DNA from: Micractinium sp. NFX-FRZ
Taxonomy: Eukaryota; Chlorophyta; Trebouxiophyceae; Chlorellales; Chlorellaceae
Length of the DNA stretch: 64,000 bases
Assembly (NCBI GenBank): GCA_029339195.1
Contig: JAPTJF010000246.1
Coordinates: 1-64,000 of the forward strand
Direction: 5' to 3'
The translations under genes were made by a program, and so were the position numbers. Shown one piece after another: positions 55,801 through 64,000 of this stretch (position 1 is the first letter of the stretch; every line of letters starts with the position of its first letter). The notes under the pieces are model-generated. The model saw only the letters and a program-made list of their open reading frames with translations, was not told the DNA's origin and ran no database searches.

Positions 55801-56073
55801 CCGCCATCCCCGCCTCCCTCGCCACCCGACCCGCCATCCCCGCCCCTGCCTCCGTCGCCGTCCCCGCCTCCGCCGCCGCCATCGCCGCCGTCGCCGCCCC
55901 CACCTCCTGTGCCGTCCCCGCCCCCCTTGCCGCCCCACCCGCCATCCCCGCCCCCGCCGCCGCCCCACCCGCCACCCCCGCCCCCTCCCCCGCCCCCCTC
56001 GCCACCCGTCCCGCCACCCCCTCCCCCTCCTCCGTCACCTCCCCCTCCCCACCCGTCACCACCGCCACCCTGA
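46817..56073 (+). CDS. Giant secreted modular protein: signal peptide, two FN3-like domains, proline-rich stretches and eleven cysteine-rich modules
   Basis: Twenty exons: 46817-46907, 47152-47370, 47547-47718, 47931-48026, 48197-48291, 48463-48563, 48748-48902, 49106-49568, 49747-49890, 50126-50248, 50422-50625, 50833-50943, 51324-51533, 52008-52178, 52590-52826, 53151-53387, 53596-54627, 54842-55015, 55392-55509, 55799-56073, giving 1475 aa with every phase matching. Residues 1-30 form a signal peptide (ALAAVVLFLL). Residues about 85-310 hold two fibronectin-III-like domains (YSFTAAAVNAAGPGRFSN, YTFTALATNTAGDS). Residues 310-464 are almost pure Pro/Ser. Then eleven exons each encode one module of pattern C-x6-C-xn-CC-x2-CC-xn-C-x2-C plus a Pro-rich linker; exon 17 adds about 300 residues of PPSP repeats. 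Most module exons are phase 0 at both ends. Pro-rich repeats of this kind are hydroxyproline-glycosylated in algal walls, so an extracellular-matrix role is inferred. Introns after 50625, 54627 and 55015 start with GC. If the 48902 donor is not used, translation stops at 48906. Confidence 0.8.
49106..49568 (+). repeat. Proline-rich low-complexity exon
   Basis: The frame fixed by the preceding phase-2 donor reads almost only Pro with Ser, Arg and Lys (PSPPPP, PPKPSPPPP). The reverse strand reads as Gly-rich only by codon complementarity. Confidence 0.85.
53720..54625 (+). repeat. Long PPSP repeat tract inside exon 17
   Basis: About 300 codons of PSPPPPSP-type units, without interruption by charged residues, form a rod-like hydroxyproline-type stretch between cysteine modules 9 and 10. 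Confidence 0.9.
55308..55336 (+). repeat. CTACATT microsatellite
   Basis: Four near-perfect units of the 7-mer TCTACAT lie in the intron between modules 10 and 11. No function is evident. Confidence 0.85.
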
Positions 56074-56964
56074 CCGCCATCCCTCCCGAATTAGGGTCCC
56101 TCAGGCACCTCCGCCAGGTGGGCACCCAAACACCTGCAAGCTGGCAGCGCATGCACACGAGTGGGGCGAGTGCAGGGGAGCTGCCACATGATGGTGCGGC
56201 TGCCAGCGCGTCCTGGCTGCTGCCGCTGGGCCGGAGCCTTGCAGAGGCATGAAAGTTCCTGCACGAAGCTGCCTCGCCCTGCCGTGCAGTGCTGCTAGCT
56301 CACCGCTGGGATGCCATCCACCGCTCCTCGCTCGCTCGCCTGCCACCTGGCAACACACCAGGCGGCCACCAGCCCGCGGCCACAAGCGGCGCCATGCCAA
56401 CGCCTCCCACAAGCTCAGCCTGTGTTCCTCCCTGCACCTCAGTATCTCATCTCGGCAACTGTTCCCCTGCTGTCTCACCAGGCATCGCCCTCCCTAGTCA
56501 CTTGCTCATGTTCCTGCTGCCGCTCCCAGCTCTTCTGGCCCACAAATAACAAACTTTTCACCACAACAAGCTTAAACCAGCTTGCCATGCTACACCTTAT
56601 CCGTAACAGATACACCCAGCAGGGTTCAAGAACTGAGGAACACATGGCGTGTACATCCACCGGGGTTGGTACAGGTGGCAGAGCACGCTGCTCACGGTGT
56701 TTCGATACAATCGGCCCTGCAACAATGAGAGGATCAGGCAAGCGCATCACTAAGTTGCTTTTTCATAATAAAAAAAAACATATTGCTGAGCATGAATAAA
56801 ACGTTGGTTGGGTTCTAGTCTGTCGAACCTGGGTCTGTTGAGCGAATAGGCACAAGGCGGCGCCGCATGGCACGAGCCAGGTGGCGCCAGTGGTCACTGG
56901 GCCAGCGGCGACAAACGGTTGCATCACACCCTGTCCCGCGTTGTCATAGCAACGCGGGACAAAC
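56074..56964. other. Intergenic region, modular gene 3' end / mTERF-like 2 promoter
   Basis: About 890 bp without a supportable exon. The distal part (56520-56800) is AT-richer, with an A-run at about 56769 and AATAAA at about 56795, and probably marks promoter or UTR sequence. Confidence 0.5.
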
Positions 56965-59124
56965 ATGTCGCTGTGCCATAGCGCGCTGGCTGCACCCCGC
57001 CTGCCGTGCCCGCCGGTGATGACGGCTAGCAGCCTGGCGGGCGCGCTGACGGCTGCTTCGTGCTGCAAACCACTCGGCAAGCATGTCAGGTGCGCTGCAG
57101 CGAACTTTTACGTGCCGACATGTGCCAACCCCTCTCCTGCTCATCGCCTGCTCGCAGCCCTGCAATTCATACCATTTGTCATGGTGTCTTGCAGGCTTGC
57201 ACGTGCGTATCCACGGTGGACAGCAGCAGCACAACGGCCCTCTGAGCGGCAGCATCCGCCACCGCTGCAAGCCCTGGCAGCAAGCAGCAGCGACAGCGGC
57301 AGCAGCAGCAGTGCAGACAAACCAATGGTTGTTGCGGGACGAAGGCGGGAGGGGAGCAGGTGGATTGGGCATGAGCCGCAGCCACAACCACGGCTGCAGG
57401 CCTGGCTGCAGCAGGAGCAGGGCCTGCCGGCTGGCGAGGCAGACCGCTACGCTCGGCGCTTTGTGGCTGTATCTGACGGCGACGAGGCGGCGGCGCTGGC
57501 CAGCCTGCCGCAAACTTTCCGTGCGATGCGCGGCTACAACTTGTCAGGGGCAGAAGTGGCATGGGCGCTCCATGCCATGTCCGAGAAGCGACGCGCCAGT
57601 GTGACCGGTGGCCCTGATGGCGCACTACGAGTGTGGCGGCTGCTCGAGTATTACACCTCAGCGCATGTGCAGCGGCTGCAGCAGGCGGGCAAGCCGCCCC
57701 GCAAGCGCAGCAGCGTTGCCGATATGGTGCGCATGAAGGTGATTCACGCAGCATGGGCGCTGGCAGCCGACCCGGGCCAGGCGGAGGCCTCGTTGGCGGC
57801 GCTGTGCCAGCGTTTTGCAGAGGCGGGCAGCAAAACAGCAGAGGCAGACGTGGGTGCTGTAGTGCTTGTAGCGCCAGACATTGTGTGGACTCCCCAGGCC
57901 ACGTTGCTGGAGGCAATTGACTGGGCAGCTGACGAGCTGCAGGCACCAGACAATGTTGCCTTCTTCCTGGCCGAGCCCACCCTCCTCAAGTACACGGTGC
58001 CAACGCTGCGGCAGAAGATGGTGCACCTGCAGGCAGCTGGGCTGACGGTGGGCGAGGCGCGGCAGCTGGCGGCACGGGATCCGCAGCTTCTGAACCGCGA
58101 TCTGACCACAGCGGGAGCAGCGGCTGCCTGGCTGCAGCGGCTCTTCCCAACAGCGCATGGTCTGTGGGCTTTGCTGACGAAGTGGCCGCGGCTGCTGTGC
58201 ACGCCAGCGGAGCGGCTGCAGCGCACCGCAGACGTGCTGCAGCAGAAACTGGGGTGGGACGATGCGCGGCTGGCGGCCGAAATCGAGGAGCGGCCATGGG
58301 AATTCGAACAGGCAAACTTTGACCACCCAAACGCGGGGGCCAAAATGCTGTTTCTGACAGCGCTGGGTGTGCCCCCGTTGGACTGCTTTGATCGATACAG
58401 GGGCTACCTGAACAGGGGCTTGGAGACAATGGCTGCTCAGTATGTGCTGGTGCAGGTGAGTGAAGTAGGTAGTGGGCCAGGCTTTGATGCGAATGGGTAC
58501 ATGTTTGGCGACCGCATGACACCGCATTTCAGCCCGTGCATGCGTGGGTCGGCTACAGGCATTGCTCATTGCTTCCTGCCCTTCGCCCATGCTCTTGTCA
58601 TTGCTATTCCCTTTTCAACTCGCCGGTGCAGGAGCAGGCGCCGCAGCTGCTGCGTGGTAAGCAAGGCCAGCCAGCCCTGTCCTGGATGATTGACAAGAAG
58701 CGCGTTCTGAAACGCTGCGGCCTGACCACAGCTGAGTACGACAATCACCTGCTGGAGTGGCCGCGGAGCGAGGAGGGGCGGCGGGTGCTGGCGGACCTCA
58801 GGTAGGCGGTGGGCGGGCCAGGGGGCTAGGGCTAACGGGGCATCGGAGTGAATTTGTTGGCAAACCATGGGCTCCCGGCCCCCGGGTGGGCCGGGCAGGC
58901 TGGATTTTGTATGGGTGAGAGGGGGCTGAAGAGAGCAGTTGTGGCTCAGCATCCTGCAAGCAGTGATCAGTCTCTCCCATCCTGTTTACGGCACCCGGTC
59001 CCTGATTTGCTGTTTCGACTTGGGACCCTTATGACTTGTGTGCCCTGCTGCACTGCCACCGACTTGCAGGAGCGGTAGCACCAGTAGCCTGCCCCCACCG
59101 CCAAGCGTGCAAACTCGCAGCTGA
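56965..59124 (+). CDS. mTERF-like organelle protein, copy 2
   Basis: Four exons: 56965-57089, 57195-58455, 58632-58801 and 59070-59124, giving 536 aa, exactly the length of copy 1. Intron positions and phases are the same. From the ADKPMVVAG segment onward the two proteins are largely identical (KPPRKRSSVADMV, WPRLLCTPAERLQRTADVL, LGVPPLDCFDRYRGYL), while the leader encoded by exon 1 is unrelated, which could mean different organelle targeting. The last exon (SGSTSSLPPPPSVQTRS) was found by its match to copy 1; without that splice the frame ends at TAG just after exon 3. Intron 1 is 105 nt with no in-frame stop, so it may be retained. mTERF-style helical repeats suggest organelle nucleic-acid binding. 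A TGTAA signal follows at 59256. Confidence 0.77.
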
Positions 59125-59471
59125 GGCAGCCATGCCGGTGCTGTGTGACGGCGAGCAAGCAGGACTTGTACCAACTGCCACCATCTGCGTGTTGTGCCCT
59201 GCCCCGCATATCTATACACCCTGCCAGCTTTGACCCTGCCAAACATAACACTGAGTGTAATAACGCCATGTAGATGCACAAAAACAACTGGACTCCCTCT
59301 TGCACTGCACAACGTTGTGGGGCCTGCAGCTTTCACTGACAGCACACTTCAGGTCTACATCACATTGCCGCTTAAGGCAGTTGACCTCACGCAAAGCGGT
59401 GCCATGCCAGTGGCGGCAAGCAGGTGCTGGCAGGGGCAGCTGCAGCCCGCAGGGCAGGCACGGCTGCGCCC
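59125..59471. other. Convergent 3' intergenic region (mTERF-like 2 / TRF4-like)
   Basis: No exon could be supported. TGTAA at 59256-59260 fits the plus-strand gene; none was seen for the minus-strand gene. Confidence 0.5.
59256..59260 (+). terminator. TGTAA poly(A) signal of mTERF-like gene 2
   Basis: TGTAA lies 132 nt after the proposed stop codon, which also supports the added last exon of that gene. Confidence 0.5.
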
Positions 59472-62400
59472 TCACTGCCGCATCATCATGTTGCCGCCAC
59501 CGCCGTACTGCCCGCCATACTGCTGCCCCTGCCCCTGCTGCTGCTGCTGTTGCTGCTGGTGCTGGGGTTGCCCCATCATCATGTTCCCCTGCTGCATCTG
59601 GCCCATGCCCTGTTGCCCGCCCATGCCGCCGCCGCCCATCATCATGCCTGCCCCGCCTCCACCACCCATCAACATGCCCCCTCCGCCCGCCTGCTGCCCC
59701 TGCCCCAGCATGCCCGCCTGCTGCATCATCAGCTGCTGCTGCGGCTGCTGCCCCATCATGCCGCCGGCACCGCCAACCATAGAGAGGCCAGCAGTGTTGA
59801 GCCCCTGCTGTGCCTGCTGTGCCTGCTGCGCCTGCTGGGCCAACAGGAGCAGCTGCTGCTGGGCCAGCAGCAGCGCCGCTTGATCCACCACCATGCCACC
59901 CGGCATCATCACCTGCTGCTGTGGCTGCTGCTGCTGGCCCATGCCCATGCCACCGCCCTGCATCAGCATGCCGCCCGGCGCTTGCTGATGCTGCTGCTGC
60001 ATGCCCATGCCCTGCTGCAGTGCCGCCGCTATCTGCTGCATGCCCGCCATGCCGCCCATGCTGCCCATCTGCTGCTGGGGCTGCATCATCTGCTGCTGCG
60101 AGGTCATGCCCATGCCGCCGGTCCCCATGCCCATGCCGCCCATGCCGCCCTGCTGCTGCATGCCCATGCCCTGCGGCTGCGCCTGCATCATACCCTGCAT
60201 GCCCTGCCCCTGCATGCCCATGCCGCCCTGGACCATGCCGCCCGGCTGCTGCTGGGATGCCATCATGGCAGGACCGCCGCTGGGGCCGCCGTGCCGGGGC
60301 GCCTCCCAGCCGTCGCCACGGCTGGAGCGCTGGGGCGGGGCGTAATCGTCGTCGTAAGAGCCACCCCGCCCCATGGGCCCTGGGCCGTACGTGGGGCCGC
60401 GCCCGCCGCGCCGAGGCTCGTAGGGGCCGCCGCCGCTGGTGCGCTCCTCGCGATACCCGCCAGGGACACCAGGGCTGCGCCCGATGGCGGCGACACGGGC
60501 TGGGCCCGGGTGGAACGGCTCCCGCTCCCGCTCCCTCTCGCGTGACACTGGCCTGCCGAGTGGGCCCGCCGGGTGGTGCTGCGCCCGCGGGGCAACCTCC
60601 ATGCCGTACCCGCCCTTGCGCGGGGTGCCGCCGCCGCCGCCACCTGCCTCGCGCGCAGGCCCCTGCTCGCCCTCCCGGTGCTGCCGCTTTACGCCGCCGG
60701 CGGCAGCGTCAGCTCCCACCGCTGCCTCGCCCCGCTCGCGCTTCTCACCGCGCTGCTGTGCCTGCTGTGGTGCCTGCTGTGCCTTGCTGGAGCTGCGCCG
60801 CTTCAGGGCGGCGTCCACGTTGAACAAAAAGGGGAGGAAGCCGCCAGGTGGCGGGGCGTCCTGCTTCAGCAGCAGCTCCAGCTTGGAGGCGGCTTCGCTA
60901 AAGGCGTCGCGCACCTGCACGGCAGTGGAGAGGGAAAGGGCAGGCAGGCAGGCAGACAGGCAGGGTTAGAAAGGGGCAGGGGGCAGCAACCACAGCTTGG
61001 AGGGTGCTTTGCTGAAGGTGGGGCACGCACGCACCTGCAGGGCGAACGAGCGGGGCAGGCAGGCAACTGTGGGTAAGCGTGTTGGGCCATGGCTGTCTGG
61101 GGACAACCGTGCTGCAGGGGCTGTGCGGCCAGGGCTGCAGGGCGTGCTGTGTACATAGCAAGCAGCAGAGCTGGCTGAGTGCATGCATCCCACACCAAAG
61201 CACAGAGCCCGCTCAGCTCCCTGCCTCTGCACACCTGCCCCGCCCACGCCGGCCAGCTAGTCGGCCCCACCTGAATGATGCGGTTTGTGCCCACCGCCAC
61301 ATCACGCCCCGTCAGCGGGTCCTCCACACACAGCCGCGCCTGCGAGCGAGGCGCCCCCGCCAGCCCGCCCTCGCCGCGCGCCTGCGCCACTGCTGCCGCG
61401 GCACGCTGCGCCTCGCTGGCGGCGGCTGCGGCGGCTGCCACCGGCACTTCCTCCTTGGCTACCACACCGCCCTGCTTCACTGACACCGCTTGGTCCTGCA
61501 TGGGGCAATGGGGTAGACAGGGAAGGACAGGTGGGTGGGAAGGTGGCCAGGTGGGCTGCGTGGTGACATGCCCCCTTCCGGTGCAGCGTTGCTGCCACAT
61601 CGTGCAGATGCTGCATGCACGCATCCCCTGGTCACCAGGCTGATCTCGGTGTGTGCTGTACAGCGCCGTGCTGTGCCTGCTGTGGTGCATATGCCGTGCC
61701 ACGTCACCCAGAGGGCATGCGGCATGCACCCAAGCTCCGTTGCAGGCCCAACCTTCCCGCACTCCCGCCACTGTGCAATGCTGTACTGTCCCGCCTCACC
61801 ATGCCGCTCGCCTCCAAATCAACCATCAAACCCTTGAAACTCGCAAAACACATGACCCAACACAGTGCACACACGCTCACCTCCAAGTCAGACACGCATA
61901 GTCTAGTGGCTAGGTTACACGGCTCTCACCATGCCACACCATCAAAAACCTCAAAACTCCTTTAAAAAAAAAGAAAAGCATCAGCTGCTCCTCACCTCCA
62001 GGTCGAACACGCGCCCATAATACTTCAGGAAGCCCAGCAGCAGGTGGCCGGCGTTGGAGACGGGCAGCGCCGCCTTCTGCTGCTCCAGCAGCAGCGCCAG
62101 CGCCATCTGGCACAGGGACCAGGTGCTGCAGAGGAGGGGTGGAGGAGACATGGACTAGCAAGGGTGAGGGAGGCGGGCAGGTGTGTACAGAGCAGGGAAA
62201 AGGAGGCCAGCGCCGGCTGGCACAGGGACCGGGTGCTGCCGGCGGGGTGGGCAGGGGAAGGCTGAAGGATGAGGTCGGAAGGCGCAAGCGGGGGAGGCAA
62301 GCAAGTGTCAAGGTTGGCGAAGGGCCAGGCGGTGGGGCCACAGGAGTGCAGGGGGCTGCGGCGAGAGAAGCCAGGCCTGGACTGTCTAAAGGAGGCACCA

Positions 62401-63764
62401 CCGCCAGCAAGGCACACGCATTGCTAGCACCCCCCCTGCACGCCTCCATCACACACACAAGCCAGGCAAGCTTGACAAGCAGTGGGAGGGGCGGGCGCAC
62501 ACCTGAGGCCGCCGGTGGGCGCCTCCCCCAGCCGCTGCTCCGCCAGCAGCGCTTTGAGGGCCAGGCACAGCGGGCGCAGCACGGGGAAGGCGGCGCTCTG
62601 GCTGGCCAGCCATTCGGCGGCGCGCGGCCCCTCGTCTGCGGGGGCGGGGCGGGGCAGCAGTGAGGCAGGAGGAGCAGGTGAGCAGGACCGCCAGGTCACC
62701 TTGCAAAGCGCAGCGCTATGCCACGTGCAGGCGGTTTGCGTGCGGCCTTACACATTGCAAGGTAAGAGCGCCTCCTCTCCCCTGCTCCAAACCCAGACGA
62801 TTTGATGTGGAGCCTTGGCCCCTCCTTTGCTGGCAAACGAATTGCTGGCTGGCTGGCTAGCTTCGCTCTCCCACCCGCCTGCCCACCCACCACCTGCACC
62901 TTTACCTGAGCCCACCCACTTGCACCCCCATGCTCAGGCGCAGCACCCAGCCACACACCTGAATTGAAGGAGATGTCGAGGCGCACGCCCTCGGACCCCT
63001 CCGCCTTGATGATGGGCACACGGGCGTTGAACACAATGAAGGGGCGCTTGCGCACGGCATGCCCCTCCTGTCAGCAAGCAGCACCGGGGTGGGGTGGGTA
63101 GGGCGTGGGTCGGGGGCGCACGGCAGGGGAGCAGTGAGAGGGGGCGGGCAGCGGCGAAGCAGGCAGATCATTGGCAGGGCAGCAGGCACAAGCTGGCAGG
63201 CGGGGGCAGCGCCAGCGCAGCTCATGCCGCCAGGCGGAGGGGCATGCAGGCAGGCAGGCGGCAGCCAGCAGCCAGCAGCCCTCCAGCAGAGCAACGATGT
63301 GTGCGCAGCTGGAGGGAAGCTGTTGTGTGCAGCTGCTGTGTGCAGGCAGCCCTGCACCCACCTGCAGCTTGGAGCTGAGCCGCTTGAGGAGGGGGCCCAG
63401 CAGCTCCCGCTGCTCAGAGGTGAAGCCTGGAGGAGGGAGGGAGAGGGAGGGGACGACAGCAACATGACGACGACACACGGGCCAGGGCCGGGGGTGGGAG
63501 TGGAGTGGGCAGGCACGCGGCGGAGGAACACCAGCGAAGGAGGCGTTGCATGAGGAGCCAGGGCAGGTACACCAGTTGCAGTGAGTTGCTGACACACAAC
63601 TAGCACAAGCCTCGTGCCTGGTCACCGTCAAGCCTCACCTCCTCCGCGTGCAATGGGCGTCATCACCCCCGTCACCACCACATCCAGGTCGGCGCCCGGC
63701 AGGCTGACGCCGTGCACAAAGGAGCCAAAGGCGCGCGCGGCGCGGCGGGGCGCCGTGGGGAAGG
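59472..63764 (-). CDS. TRF4: TRF4-type non-canonical poly(A) polymerase, 5' end outside window
   Basis: Seven exons are visible, in coding order: 63639-63764, 63362-63426, 62959-63067, 62503-62635, 61996-62125, 61271-61495 and 59472-60914. The first starts at an acceptor in phase 1, so the start codon lies beyond the right edge. The nucleotidyltransferase core is clear: FGSFVHGVSLPGADLDVVV carries the Gly-Ser and the Asp-x-Asp metal ligands, and VRLDISFNS the third Asp. The central and PAP-associated parts follow: FPVLRPLCLALKALL, the TGGL...SLCQMALALLLEQQ helix, HLLLGFLKYYGRVFDLE, and RLCVEDPLTGRDVAVGTNRI. TRF4 enzymes add short A tails to aberrant nuclear RNAs for exosome decay (TRAMP). The 481-residue last exon is mostly disordered: Arg/Gly-rich, then Met/Gly/Gln repeats. 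An intronic copy of that exon's 5' edge lies 120 bp upstream. Confidence 0.9.
60990..61040 (-). repeat. Copy of TRF4-like last exon 5' edge
   Basis: The acceptor and first about 40 nt of the exon starting at 60914 are repeated in the upstream intron, offset 120 bp, with an intact CTGCAG|GTGCGTGCGTGC-like junction on the minus strand. It is a plausible alternative 3' splice site. Confidence 0.8.
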
Positions 63765-64000
63765 CTGCAGGGGGGCGGGCAGGGCAGGGGAGGACAGGGC
63801 CGGGCCGGGCCGGGCGGAGCAGGGTAGGGCGGGCAAGTGAGCGGTGGTTTCAAGTGGGTCCGAAGAAGTTCCACCGACACGCGTGTGAAAGCGAGGGTGG
63901 ATAGGCAGAGGTGCAGCACAGGCAGCAGGCCACAAGCAAGCTCAAGAGCTGAGCTTCATTGGAGGGATGCCACATAGGACAGGCAGTACAGCTGGCAGCC

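Noticed and set aside
1..64000. CRISPR arrays, insertion sequences, tRNA or rRNA genes
   Set aside because: No direct-repeat/spacer array, transposase, terminal inverted repeats or RNA gene was recognised. The repeats present are local exon-edge copies and microsatellites.

Overview
The window is nuclear DNA from a eukaryote, most likely a GC-rich unicellular green alga of the Chlorella type (Trebouxiophyceae). This is inferred from dense spliceosomal introns with CTGCAG-like acceptors, plant-type gene families (SERRATE, mTERF-like, a plastid START-like protein), TGTAA poly(A) signals behind several genes, and a hydroxyproline-rich cell-wall protein. No bacterial, organellar, tRNA or rRNA features were seen. 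All gene models were built by eye from GT/GC...AG boundaries, reading-phase continuity and family similarity. About 105 introns join in phase.

Layout, left to right. (1) 257-7208 (+): three tandem copies of a multi-spanning membrane protein gene, each with four exons and the same intron phases. (2) 7528-16221 (-): a 19-exon CASP-type Golgi coiled-coil protein. (3) 16588-25719 (+): a 20-exon HEAT/ARM-repeat protein sharing a divergent promoter with CASP. (4) 26104-28251 (-): an mTERF-like organelle protein. (5) 28662-31513 (-): an EF-hand protein. (6) 31883-34587 (+): a plastid SRPBCC/START-like protein. (7) 35121-37294 (+): another multi-spanning membrane protein, possibly a distant relative of the triplet. 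(8) 37929-43197 (-): SERRATE/ARS2, a nuclear RNA-processing scaffold. (9) 43698-45840 (+): DRE2/anamorsin, a cytosolic Fe-S assembly factor, divergent from SERRATE. (10) 46817-56073 (+): a 1475-residue secreted protein with a signal peptide, two fibronectin-III-like domains, proline-rich stretches and eleven cysteine-rich modules, one per exon. (11) 56965-59124 (+): a second mTERF-like gene, inverted and of the same length (536 aa) as the first. (12) 59472 to beyond the right edge (-): a TRF4-type non-canonical poly(A) polymerase whose 5' end lies outside the window.

The genes are mostly housekeeping and do not form a pathway. Three observations stand out. First, introns of at least seven genes contain partial copies of a neighbouring exon edge together with its splice site. 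The offset is usually about 100-125 bp, and in CASP one copy appears to have become an in-frame 30-nt exon. Second, the secreted protein combines FN3 domains with a chain of eight-cysteine, knottin-like modules in symmetric phase-0 exons. Third, seven of about 105 introns appear to start with GC rather than GT.
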